This document shows, in pieces, positions 7,406 to 14,629 of a stretch of DNA of 42,937 bases. The stretch is from Oscillospiraceae bacterium. Its GTDB lineage: Bacteria; Bacillota; Clostridia; Oscillospirales; Oscillospiraceae. The translations under genes were made by a program, and so were the position numbers. The notes beneath the pieces are model-generated. The model was not told the origin of the DNA, did not search any database, and saw nothing but the letters and a program-made list of their open reading frames with translations. Location: the NCBI GenBank assembly GCA_017416445.1, contig JAFQCJ010000008.1:1-42937 (forward strand). The letters are read 5' to 3'. Position 1 is the stretch's first letter. Every line of letters starts with the position of its first letter.

Positions 7406-7447
7406 ATTATATTGGAATGTTATTTGCACGAAAGGGGAGGTGCCATC

Positions 7448-8245
7448 GTGTCTCTGCAGGAAAAAAAGCTGTTTTTGCTGGATATGGACGGCACCATCTA
7501 CCTCGATGACAATCTTTTCAATGGTGTGACAGACTTTCTCGCCGCCGTGAAGGCACGGGGCGGGCGGTATCTCTTCCTCACCAACAACTCCTCCCGGGGC
7601 GTTGGGGACTATGTCGCCAAACTGCGCCGCCTCGGTATTGAGGCCGAAGAGGGGGATTTCCTCACCTCGGTGGATGCCACCATCGACATTTTGCAGCGGG
7701 AATACCCCACCGCCAGATGCTACACGGCGGGAACGGAATCCTTCCGCCGGCAGCTTGCTGCGGCAGGGATCGTGGTGACGGACAAGGTGGAGGACGGCGT
7801 TGATCTGCTGCTGTGGGGCTTTGACCGGGAACTGACCTTCCAAAAATTGGAGGACAGCTGCATTCTCCTGGGACGCGATATCCCCTGGCTGGCCACCAAT
7901 CCCGACTGGGTCTGTCCCACCGCCTATGGCTATGTCCCCGACTGCGGCAGCATGTGTCAGATGCTGACCCGGGCCACAGGCCGTGAGCCCCGTTATCTGG
8001 GCAAGCCGCAGCCCGACATGGTATACCTCGCCCTCTCCCGCACAGGATTCTCCCCCGAGGAGGCGGTGATGGTAGGAGACCGACTCTATACCGACATCGC
8101 CTGCGGCATCAACGCGGGCATCGACACGGTATTCGTTCTCTCGGGTGAGGGAACACGCCGTGACATAGCGGAAATGGACATCCACCCCACATGGGTAATG
8201 GATGATATCGCACAACTCTACCGTCAAATGGAGGACAGGAAATGA
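7448..8245 (+). CDS. HAD-IIA (NagD/PGP-like) sugar-phosphate phosphatase
   Basis: Haloacid-dehalogenase superfamily phosphatase of 265 residues, subfamily IIA (NagD, 4-nitrophenylphosphatase, phosphoglycolate phosphatase group). Motif I is LLDMDGTIYLDD with nucleophile Asp12 and Asp14. Motif II is FLTNNSSRG. A C2-type cap follows. Motif III Lys lies in LGKPQPDM, and motif IV is VGDRLYTDIACG. The start is GTG at 7448 with GGGGAGG 7 bases upstream; the in-frame ATG at 7412 lacks a site. Its TGA overlaps the ATG of the transporter by 4 bases (ATGA), so the two are translationally coupled. Likely substrates for this subfamily are small phosphorylated metabolites such as glycerol phosphate, phosphoglycolate or nucleotides; the coupling to a transporter and a glycerophosphodiesterase makes a glycerol- or sugar-phosphate a reasonable guess. 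Confidence 0.88.
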   Translation: MSLQEKKLFLLDMDGTIYLDDNLFNGVTDFLAAVKARGGRYLFLTNNSSRGVGDYVAKLRRLGIEAEEGDFLTSVDATIDILQREYPTARCYTAGTESFRRQLAAAGIVVTDKVEDGVDLLLWGFDRELTFQKLEDSCILLGRDIPWLATNPDWVCPTAYGYVPDCGSMCQMLTRATGREPRYLGKPQPDMVYLALSRTGFSPEEAVMVGDRLYTDIACGINAGIDTVFVLSGEGTRRDIAEMDIHPTWVMDDIAQLYRQMEDRK

Positions 8246-9798
8246 AACTGAATTATAAACGCACGGTGCTGGTGGGCTTTGCCTTCTTCCTCATCTGTGC
8301 CTTCTGGCAGGCATACGACGCCACCATCCCCATGATCCTCACCAATAAATTCGGCATGTCTCAGGCGCTGTCCGGCGTCATCATGGCGGCGGACAATGTG
8401 CTGGCACTGATTCTCCTGCCTCTGTTCGGTACGCTGTCGGACAAGTGCCGCAGCCGCCACGGTAAGCGCACCCCCTTCATCGTGGTGGGCACCCTGTGTG
8501 CCGCCATTGTGCTGATCTGCCTCAGCTTTGCCGACAACGCACAGCTGAAGAACATCGCCGCCGTTTCGGAGGTGGACGATCCCGCCGCTCTGGAACTCAT
8601 CTACGAGGCAAAGGCCGACCAGCAGCTCATGACCCCCGGCGGTCAGTACTTCGTGCTGGGTGAGCGCTTTACCCGGGAGGAATTCACCGCCATCACCTCC
8701 CAGACCACGGTGGCGGGTGAAACGGTGACCAACAGCCAGTACACCAACTATGTGGTACCTGCGCGGCAGTCCTATATCCACGATGTAACGCAGCACAACC
8801 CCTCCACCCTCATCGTCTTTGTGGTGCTGCTGTTCTTCATCCTGCTGTCCATGGCGGTATTCCGCTCTCCGGCTGTGGCGTTGATGCCCGATGTGACACT
8901 CAAGCCCCTCCGCTCCAAGGCCAACGCCGTGATCAATCTGATGGGTGCCGTGGGCGGCATCCTGGTGCTGGCACTGGGTATCGTGTTTGCCACCGCCGCA
9001 GCTAAAAACGCCATGATGAGCTATATCGGCTATTTCGGCGTGGTGGCGGCACTGATGCTGGCCTCTCTGGTCATCTTCCTCCTCACCGTCCGTGAGCCCA
9101 AGTGGAGCGCGGAGATGGAGCAGATGAGCATTGAGCAGGGGATCGAAGAGGCCACGGAAGAGGGACACGCCGCAGAGCGAAAGCTGACAGCGGCGGAGAA
9201 GCGCTCTCTTATCTTCATCATGCTCAGTATCGTGCTGTGGTTCTTCGGCTATAATGCCGTTATCAGCAAATACTCCGTCTACGCCAGCAATATTCTCCAC
9301 AAGGACTATAACCTGACCCTCATTATCGCCCAGGCGGCGGCCATCGTCGCCTATCTGCCCGTTGGTATCATCTCCTCCAAGGTAGGCCGGAAGAAAGCCA
9401 TCCAGGCAGGCATCGTGATGCTGACTACAGCCTTTGCCGGTGCCTGCTTCATGGGTGCCAACAGCCCCACCATGGTGATGAATATTCTCTTTGCTCTGGC
9501 GGGTATCGGCTGGGCCACCATCAATGTCAACTCCTTCCCCATGGTGGTGGAGCTGGCCTCGGGAGGCAATGTGGGCAAGTACACCGGCTTTTATTACACC
9601 GCCTCCATGGCGGCGCAGATTGCCACCCCCATGGTTTCGGGCCTCTTGATGGATATCTTCGGTATGCGCGTTCTCTTCCCCTACGCCGCTGTGTTCGTGG
9701 CACTGGCCTTCCTCACCATGTGGTTTGTCCATCACGGTGACAGCACCCCTGCTGTGGATGTACCCACTGCCATCGAGGATACGGAGGCCAGCGAATGA
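8242..9798 (+). CDS. MFS transporter, SLC45/sugar-cation symporter-like
   Basis: Polytopic membrane transporter of 518 residues with about 12 helices in two halves. The first half has the MFS loop motif GTLSDKCRSRHGKRTPFI (the D-x-x-[RK]-x-G-[RK]-[RK] style seen in SLC45 and glycoside transporters) and the block FRSPAVALMPDVTLKPLRSK, typical of SLC45/sucrose-type members. Between helices 3 and 4 there is an unusual soluble insertion of about 80 residues (roughly residues 95-185) before VFVVLLFFILLSMA. A charged central loop (EQMSIEQGIEEATEEG) joins the halves. The ATG overlaps the phosphatase stop, and the TGA overlaps the next ATG. No signal peptide. Substrate unknown; a sugar, polyol or glycerophosphodiester is possible from the neighbours. 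Confidence 0.83.
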   Translation: MKLNYKRTVLVGFAFFLICAFWQAYDATIPMILTNKFGMSQALSGVIMAADNVLALILLPLFGTLSDKCRSRHGKRTPFIVVGTLCAAIVLICLSFADNAQLKNIAAVSEVDDPAALELIYEAKADQQLMTPGGQYFVLGERFTREEFTAITSQTTVAGETVTNSQYTNYVVPARQSYIHDVTQHNPSTLIVFVVLLFFILLSMAVFRSPAVALMPDVTLKPLRSKANAVINLMGAVGGILVLALGIVFATAAAKNAMMSYIGYFGVVAALMLASLVIFLLTVREPKWSAEMEQMSIEQGIEEATEEGHAAERKLTAAEKRSLIFIMLSIVLWFFGYNAVISKYSVYASNILHKDYNLTLIIAQAAAIVAYLPVGIISSKVGRKKAIQAGIVMLTTAFAGACFMGANSPTMVMNILFALAGIGWATINVNSFPMVVELASGGNVGKYTGFYYTASMAAQIATPMVSGLLMDIFGMRVLFPYAAVFVALAFLTMWFVHHGDSTPAVDVPTAIEDTEASE

Positions 9799-10631
9799 CC
9801 ACCGTCATCTGTATTGTTCTGGCACTGATCATCCTTGTAGAGCTGTGGTTCCTGGCTCTCCAGTGCCGTAAAAATCACCCTGCCCTCAAGACACTGTCCG
9901 CCTTCCGCTACGCACACCGCGGACTCCACGATAAACCCACCATCCCCGAGAACTCCATGGCAGCCTTTCGCCGGGCACTGGACAATTTTTACGGTGCAGA
10001 GCTGGATGTACATCTCATGGCCGACGGCAATCTGGCAGTGATCCATGACTCCTCTCTCCTGCGCACCGCAGGGGTGGATGTGGCCATTGAAGACCTGACA
10101 GTGGAGGACCTGAAGCGCTACCGTCTGGAGGGGACCAACGAGCATATCCCCCTGTTGGGGGAGGTGCTGTCCCTCTACGAAGGCCGCGCCCCTCTCATCG
10201 TGGAGCTGAAAGCCGAAGGCGGCAACCACGCCGCTCTCACCGCTGCGGCGGTGGCGGAGCTGGACAAGTACAAGGTACTCTACTGCATTGAGTCCTTCGA
10301 TCCCCGCTGTCTGCTGTGGCTCAGACAAAACCGCGACGAGATCGTCCGCGGTCAGCTCAGCGAACAATTCCTGCGCCACGGCGACAACGGCGGGCACGGC
10401 CGGGCCACACTGTGGATGGTGGCCAATCTTCTGACCAACTTCCTTGCCCGCCCCGATTTTATTGCCTACCGCTTCTCCGACCGCAGCAATCTGGCGGTGA
10501 AGCTGTGCCGCAAGCTCTATCAAGTGAAAGAATTCAGCTGGACCATCACTTCCCCGCAGGAGATGAAGGCGGCAGAGGCTGCAGGCTGCGGCGTGATTTT
10601 CGAGCAGTTCGACCCCTACTCCGCAAAATAA
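9795..10631 (+). CDS. glycerophosphodiester phosphodiesterase, membrane-anchored
   Basis: GDPD-family TIM-barrel enzyme, 278 residues, hydrolysing glycerophosphodiesters to glycerol 3-phosphate and an alcohol. An N-terminal hydrophobic segment (about residues 4-23) without a cleavage site or lipobox suggests a membrane anchor. Catalytic blocks: YAHRGLHD (His41-Arg42), PENS (51-54), GAELDVHLMADG with Glu69 and Asp71 as metal ligands, and VIHDSSL (His84-Asp85). Later VELKAEG and CIESFDPRCLLWLR are also family blocks. The ATGA overlap with the MFS gene shows coupling. Topology is uncertain: the barrel could face either side, depending on whether the enzyme acts on imported substrate. The family call is secure; the natural substrate is not. 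Confidence 0.9.
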   Translation: MTTVICIVLALIILVELWFLALQCRKNHPALKTLSAFRYAHRGLHDKPTIPENSMAAFRRALDNFYGAELDVHLMADGNLAVIHDSSLLRTAGVDVAIEDLTVEDLKRYRLEGTNEHIPLLGEVLSLYEGRAPLIVELKAEGGNHAALTAAAVAELDKYKVLYCIESFDPRCLLWLRQNRDEIVRGQLSEQFLRHGDNGGHGRATLWMVANLLTNFLARPDFIAYRFSDRSNLAVKLCRKLYQVKEFSWTITSPQEMKAAEAAGCGVIFEQFDPYSAK

Positions 10632-10649
10632 GAAACGAGGAAACAGTAT

Positions 10650-11207
10650 ATGAGAGTCATTACCGGTTCTGCCAGAGGCAGACGATTGAAAGAACTGGAG
10701 GGCATGGAGACACGCCCTACCACCGGCAAGGTGAAGGAGAGTCTGTTCTCCATTTTGCAGTTTGACCTTGAGGGGCGCCGTATCCTCGACCTGTTTGCAG
10801 GCACGGGGCAACTGGGCATCGAGGCACTCAGCCGCGGAGCGCGGGAGTGCGTGTTTATCGACCAGCGCAAGGATGCCGCCGCCCTGATCCGTGACAACCT
10901 GCAGATCTGCGGTCTGGCTGACCGGGCCACCGTCCGCTGCGGCGACGGCATGGCCTATCTCAAAAGCGGCGAAAAGTTTGACATTATCTTTCTCGATCCG
11001 CCTTACGGCTCCTCCCTGCTGGGACAGGCTCTGGAGCAGATCACAGCGTTTGACATTTGTCGAGAACATGGTATAATTGTCGCAGAGAGCGCCGTGGACA
11101 CGGAGTTGCCCCAGGTGGCCGCTCCCTATTCGCTGTATCGGGAGTACCGCTACGGCAAAATCAAGCTGAGCGTGTATCATCGCAGCGGAAACGAGGATCA
11201 GAAATGA
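10650..11207 (+). CDS. rsmD: 16S rRNA (guanine(966)-N2)-methyltransferase
   Basis: RsmD methylates G966 of 16S rRNA using SAM; 185 residues, the usual length. N-terminal MRVITGSARGRRL and TRPTTGKVKESLFSIL are family signatures. The SAM-binding motif is LDLFAGTGQLGIEAL (46-60), and the catalytic motif is LDPPYG (115-120). The ATG at 10650 has GAGGAA about 7 bases upstream. It follows the phosphodiesterase by 18 bases, and its TGA overlaps the ATG of coaD by 4 bases, the common rsmD-coaD arrangement of Firmicutes. A consensus promoter lies inside the gene (see 11050-11077). Confidence 0.95.
   Translation: MRVITGSARGRRLKELEGMETRPTTGKVKESLFSILQFDLEGRRILDLFAGTGQLGIEALSRGARECVFIDQRKDAAALIRDNLQICGLADRATVRCGDGMAYLKSGEKFDIIFLDPPYGSSLLGQALEQITAFDICREHGIIVAESAVDTELPQVAAPYSLYREYRYGKIKLSVYHRSGNEDQK
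11050..11077 (+). promoter_or_regulatory. consensus sigma-A promoter inside rsmD, likely for coaD
   Basis: TTGACA (11050-11055), 16-base spacer, TATAAT (11072-11077): both hexamers match the consensus exactly. It lies within the rsmD coding sequence, 127 bases before the coaD start. The codons used include ATA and CGA, which look uncommon among the neighbouring codons. Confidence 0.55.
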
Positions 11208-11683
11208 GTATCGCCATCTATCCCGGCAGCTTCGACCCCATTACACTGGGGCATCTGGACATCATTGAGCGCACCGCCGCCTGCTTTGAGAAGGTGTATG
11301 TGTGCGTGATGGTGAACTGCGATAAGAAGCAGCCTATGTTTACCCGCGAGAAGCGTCTGGAACTGATCCAAAAAGCCATCGCCCATATCCCCAATGCCGA
11401 AGCAGAGGATTTCTGCGGACTGGTTGCCGACTATGCCCGTCAAAAGGGTGCCCGCATCCTCATTAAGGGCGTGCGCAATGTGACGGACTTCGATCTGGAG
11501 ATGCAGATGGCCCGCATCAACCGCGGCATTGAACCCACGCTGGAGACGGTGTTTCTCCCCGCCAGTGCCGAGTTCGAGCATTTCAGCTCCACTATGGCAC
11601 GGGAGATGATCCGCTACGGACAGCCTCTTGAGAAATATGTACCCGCGGTGGTCGCGGAGGAATTGATGAAAGGACGGGACTGA
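11204..11683 (+). CDS. coaD: phosphopantetheine adenylyltransferase
   Basis: CoaD transfers AMP from ATP to 4'-phosphopantetheine, the penultimate step of coenzyme A synthesis; 159 residues, normal length. The N-terminal IAIYPGSFDPITLGHLDII contains the nucleotidyltransferase T/HxGH motif as TLGH (14-17). Further blocks are RLELIQKAI, LIKGVRNVTDFDLEMQMA (binding of the pantetheine arm) and EFEHFSSTMAREM, the equivalent of the ISSSxVRE motif. Cytoplasmic hexamer in known members. Start at the ATGA overlap with rsmD. Confidence 0.97.
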   Translation: MSIAIYPGSFDPITLGHLDIIERTAACFEKVYVCVMVNCDKKQPMFTREKRLELIQKAIAHIPNAEAEDFCGLVADYARQKGARILIKGVRNVTDFDLEMQMARINRGIEPTLETVFLPASAEFEHFSSTMAREMIRYGQPLEKYVPAVVAEELMKGRD

Positions 11684-11686
11684 GCA

Positions 11687-12205
11687 ATGGAAGAGAAGGA
11701 TGTGCAGCGACTGCTTGACATGCTCTACAGCATGATCGACGATGCCAAGAGTGTGGCTTTCAGCGCCGAAAAATGCACCATCAACCGCGACGAAGCACTG
11801 GATATTCTGGATGAGATCCGCGGCAAACTCCCTCTGGAGCTGAAGAAAGCCAAGGAGCTGATCGCCGCCCGCAACGAATATGTGGCCGGCGCCAAGAAGG
11901 AAGTGGACAAGATGATGCGTCAGGCTGAGCTGGATGCCAAGACCATCGTCTCCGAGAGTGAGATCATCCAACAGGCCCGGGCCAAGGGCAACGACATCAT
12001 CCGCCGCGCCGAGGAGCGCAGCCGCGAGCTGTACCGTGTGGCCAACACCTACACCGAGGACGCTCTGCGCCGCACCGAAGAGGCCATTCAATCCGCGCTG
12101 GCCGAGGTGCAGAATTCCCGCGCCCAGTTCCGTGCCGTCTCTCAGGAGCAGATGCAGGCCGCACAGGATCACCTGCGTCAGAACCCCACCGGTGAGGGCA
12201 ACTGA
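11687..12205 (+). CDS. coiled-coil protein (DivIVA/SepIVA- or ATPase-b-subunit-like)
   Basis: Charged, almost entirely helical protein of 172 residues. It starts 3 bases after the coaD stop, without a strong ribosome-binding site, so coupling to coaD translation is likely. No transmembrane segment, no signal peptide, no catalytic motif. The central part (about 65-150), including MMRQAELDAKTIVSESEI and RAKGNDIIRRAEERSREL, has the Ala/Glu/Arg heptad pattern of DivIVA-related coiled coils and of V/F-type ATPase stalk subunits. I recall similar proteins next to coaD in Clostridia, annotated only as ATPase or hypothetical. The downstream neighbour is the division cluster, so a cell-pole or septum role is conceivable but unproven. 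Confidence 0.75.
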   Translation: MEEKDVQRLLDMLYSMIDDAKSVAFSAEKCTINRDEALDILDEIRGKLPLELKKAKELIAARNEYVAGAKKEVDKMMRQAELDAKTIVSESEIIQQARAKGNDIIRRAEERSRELYRVANTYTEDALRRTEEAIQSALAEVQNSRAQFRAVSQEQMQAAQDHLRQNPTGEGN

Positions 12206-12284
12206 GGCTTTGTGAAAAACTGACAAAAAGAGTATAGGAATTTCTCCGAATCTTCTAATCTTCGATATATTGTAGTGCACTCTC

Positions 12285-12318
12285 GTCGGGACACAAGATA
12301 TTGTGTCCCGACTTTTTT
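12285..12318 (+). terminator. Rho-independent terminator closing the coaD operon
   Basis: GTCGGGACACAA (12285-12296), loop GATA, TTGTGTCCCGAC (12301-12312), then six T. Perfect 12-bp stem. It separates the coaD operon from the mraZ promoter. Confidence 0.92.
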
Positions 12319-12419
12319 CGTCTGTTTTTTCTGAAACAGGCGTTTTATTTTTTGCATTTTTTATGGCAAAACATGGGGGTTTTTCCCGATTCCCCCTTGA
12401 TTTTCGCAAAAATTTTTTC

Positions 12420-12448
12420 TTGCAAATCGGACCTTTATTATGTATACT
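12420..12448 (+). promoter_or_regulatory. sigma-A promoter of the dcw cluster (mraZ)
   Basis: TTGCAA (12420-12425), 17 bases, TATACT (12443-12448), 105 bases before mraZ. The MraZ-type repeats begin 12 bases after the -10, that is, at and after the expected start of transcription, a position suited to repression. Confidence 0.65.
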
Positions 12449-12459
12449 AAGTCCATGAG

Positions 12460-12496
12460 TGGGGAAATGTGGGGATAGTATACCTATTTGTGGGGG
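12460..12496 (+). promoter_or_regulatory. MraZ-binding repeats (TGGGG boxes)
   Basis: TGGGGA occurs at 12460-12465 and 12470-12475, exactly 10 bases apart, and TGGGGG at 12491-12496, about two more turns on. Known MraZ operators are several TGGGN pentamers spaced by 5 bases in front of mraZ. This arrangement fits autoregulation of the cluster; the repeat at the third register (about 12480) is lost or degenerate. Confidence 0.6.
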
Positions 12497-12553
12497 ATTA
12501 TCCCACGGTTTTTCCAAAAACACCGGAACGAGAATGCCGAAGGAGGTGAGAAC

Positions 12554-12970
12554 ATGACCGGTCATTACGCACATACCATCGACGCCAAGGGCCGTCTGTT
12601 CATCCCTGCCAAGCTCCGGGAAGAGCTGGGCAGCACCTTCCATGTGACAGTGGGGCAGAACCACTGTCTCAGCGTGTATTCCGACGAGAGCTGGGCCGCC
12701 TTTATGGACAAGCTCCGCACCATGAATTACTCCGAGGTCAAGCGTTTGCGGGCCATGTTTGCCCTCACCGCCGATTGTGAACCCGACGGACAGGGCCGCA
12801 TCCTCCTCCCCGCCAAACTGCGGGAATATGCACAGCTGGAAAAAGATGTGGTAGTCATCGGCAGCTTTGACCGCGTGGAGATCTGGAACGCCCAACGCTG
12901 GGCTGAACTGGAGAGTGCCGCCCTTGACAGCGGTGATCTGGAGACCGCCATGGAGGAGCTGGGACTGTGA
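12554..12970 (+). CDS. mraZ: transcriptional regulator MraZ
   Basis: DNA-binding regulator of the division and cell wall cluster, 138 residues, an AbrB-like double-swapped-hairpin protein forming rings. It has the two tandem MraZ domains: GHYAHTIDAKGRLFIPAKLR (residues 3-22) and CEPDGQGRILLPAKLREYA (about 75-93), each with the D-x-K/Q-GR-x-x-[IL]-PAKLR signature. The start is ATG at 12554 with AAGGAGGTGAG just upstream. In-frame codons back to 12488 have no ribosome-binding site and overlap the operator. First gene of the cluster; its TGA overlaps the rsmH ATG. Confidence 0.96.
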   Translation: MTGHYAHTIDAKGRLFIPAKLREELGSTFHVTVGQNHCLSVYSDESWAAFMDKLRTMNYSEVKRLRAMFALTADCEPDGQGRILLPAKLREYAQLEKDVVVIGSFDRVEIWNAQRWAELESAALDSGDLETAMEELGL

Positions 12971-13935
12971 TGGAAAAGCTCATCCACAATACAGAGGAAG
13001 ATCTGCACTACGGACATCGCCCCGTCCTGCTGGAGGAATGCCTTGAGGGGCTGAACATCCGCCCTGACGGCATCTACCTGGACGGCACACTGGGCCGGGC
13101 CGGGCATTCCCTGGAAATTGCACGCCGCCTTACCACAGGACGGCTCATCGCCATCGACCGTGACGAAACCGCCATCGAGGCGGCAGAGGAGCGGCTGGCA
13201 GAATATAGAGAGCGGGTCACGCTGGTACACAGCAACTTCGACCGCCTGGATGAAATCCTCCGAGACCTCAGTATCGACGGTGTGGACGGTATGCTCTTCG
13301 ACTTGGGCGTTTCCTCTCCCCAGCTGGATGAGGCAGAACGCGGCTTCAGCTATATGAATGATGCCCCTCTGGACATGCGCATGGACCGCACCGCCTGGCT
13401 GACGGCCCGCCATGTGGTGAACGAGTGGCCCTACGAGGAGCTGCGGCGCATCTTATTCGACTACGGCGAGGAGCGTTACGCACCCGCCATCGCCAAAGGC
13501 ATCTGCAAGGCGCGGGAAACGACCCCCATTGAGACCACGGCGCAGTTGGTGGACATCATCAAGTCCTCCATGCCCGCAGCGGCACTGCGGGAGAAACAGC
13601 ATCCCGCCAAGCGCAGTTTTCAAGCCATCCGCATCGCCGTCAACGGTGAACTGGATGCCCTGCCTCCCATGCTGAAGGCGGCAGCCGACAGCCTCCATAC
13701 AGGGGGACGGCTGGCAGTGATCTCCTTCCACTCCCTGGAGGATCGCATTATTAAAAAAACCATGCAGGAGCTGGCCACCGGCTGCACCTGCCCGCCTAAT
13801 TTCCCCGTCTGCGTCTGCGGCAAAAAGCCGAAGATGAAGCTCATCTCCCGCAAGCCCATTGTGTCGGGAGCGGAAGAACTGGAATATAATCCCCGGGCCC
13901 GCAGTGCCAAGCTGCGGATAGCGGAAAAACTATAA
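12970..13935 (+). CDS. rsmH: 16S rRNA (cytosine(1402)-N4)-methyltransferase
   Basis: RsmH (MraW) methylates C1402 of 16S rRNA; 321 residues. Signature blocks: HRPVLLEECLEGLNI, YLDGTLGRAGHS (SAM motif I), IAIDRDETAI, GMLFDLGVSSPQLDEAERGF, HPAKRSFQAIRIAVNGEL, and LAVISFHSLEDRIIK. A Cys-rich stretch CTCPPNFPVCVCGK near the C-terminus is common in Firmicutes RsmH. The ATG at 12970 overlaps the mraZ stop (TGATG). The in-frame GTG at 12967 would add one Met and cannot be excluded. Confidence 0.97.
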   Translation: MEKLIHNTEEDLHYGHRPVLLEECLEGLNIRPDGIYLDGTLGRAGHSLEIARRLTTGRLIAIDRDETAIEAAEERLAEYRERVTLVHSNFDRLDEILRDLSIDGVDGMLFDLGVSSPQLDEAERGFSYMNDAPLDMRMDRTAWLTARHVVNEWPYEELRRILFDYGEERYAPAIAKGICKARETTPIETTAQLVDIIKSSMPAAALREKQHPAKRSFQAIRIAVNGELDALPPMLKAAADSLHTGGRLAVISFHSLEDRIIKKTMQELATGCTCPPNFPVCVCGKKPKMKLISRKPIVSGAEELEYNPRARSAKLRIAEKL

Positions 13936-13965
13936 GAACTGTCTGTGAAGAAAGGAGGGGTTTCC

Positions 13966-14511
13966 GTGGCACAGAAATACCGTCATAGCGGCGCAAGTAC
14001 ATACGGAAGCCTCGCCTATGATCTGGATGCTCTCGTTCTGGAGCGCCAGCTGGAGGAGGCCGGCACTATGCCCGAGAGACGGGCAGAGCGAAAGGCCCAG
14101 CCGGTGCAGCGCCGTCGGAGCGAGGCACATGCCCAGGCCAAAGCACGCCCCTCAGCACTGATGGTAGGCGGGATTGTCACCATGTGTGCACTGATCGTGG
14201 TGCTGCTGTTGGGCTATGTGCAGCTCACCGCCGCCTCCGCCTCCGTCTCTCAGCTGAACAACACCCTCTCCGAGCTGCAGAGCGAACATGTGGCGCTGCT
14301 GACGGAGTATGAAAAAACCTTTGATCTGGCCACCATCAAGGCTACCGCCGAGGCAGCCGGTATGTCCAAGCCCAATTCCGGCCAGATCCAGTACATTGAC
14401 CTCAGCGGCAGTGATACCGTCGTTGTCTACACCGATGAACCGGGGATGACGGCACGGGTCTTTGCCGATGTGCGCCAAAGCGCAGCCTCCGTCGTGGAAT
14501 TTTTCCGGTGA
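13966..14511 (+). CDS. ftsL: cell division protein FtsL-like
   Basis: Bitopic membrane protein of 181 residues in the ftsL position between rsmH and the PBP. It has a basic cytoplasmic N-terminus of about 63 residues, one membrane helix (about 64-86), a short extracellular heptad segment (VSQLNNTLSELQSEHVALL) as in FtsL/DivIC, and an extracellular tail. FtsL forms the FtsQLB-type complex that activates septal synthesis. Primary sequence identity is weak, as is usual for FtsL; position and topology carry the call. The GTG at 13966 was chosen because AAAGGAGGGG ends 5 bases upstream; an earlier GTG at 13945 has no site. Confidence 0.8.
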   Translation: MAQKYRHSGASTYGSLAYDLDALVLERQLEEAGTMPERRAERKAQPVQRRRSEAHAQAKARPSALMVGGIVTMCALIVVLLLGYVQLTAASASVSQLNNTLSELQSEHVALLTEYEKTFDLATIKATAEAAGMSKPNSGQIQYIDLSGSDTVVVYTDEPGMTARVFADVRQSAASVVEFFR

Positions 14512-14538
14512 TGGCGGCGTATAGTTTCTAAACGAAAT

Positions 14539-14573
14539 GCAAGGAGTAAGAAGAGTGTCTTCTTGCTCCTTGC
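14539..14573 (+). other. 16-bp hairpin between ftsL and the PBP gene
   Basis: Arms GCAAGGAGTAAGAAGA (14539-14554) and TCTTCTTGCTCCTTGC (14558-14573) pair over 16 positions, one of them G-U, with a 3-base loop. There is no T-run afterwards (CTTTATAAAT), so it is not a classical terminator. It fills the 118-base gap before the PBP ribosome-binding site. It may be an attenuator, an RNA stability element or an mRNA processing site. Confidence 0.6.
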
Positions 14574-14629
14574 TTGGCCTTTATAAATGGTGCAATACCA
14601 CTGTTTTCGACGATTTTGGAGGTTCTGCC

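Noticed and set aside
14537..14629. N-terminal extension of the PBP by 31 codons
   Set aside because: The ATG at 14537 has no ribosome-binding site and the extension encodes the hairpin; the GTG at 14630 has GGAGG.
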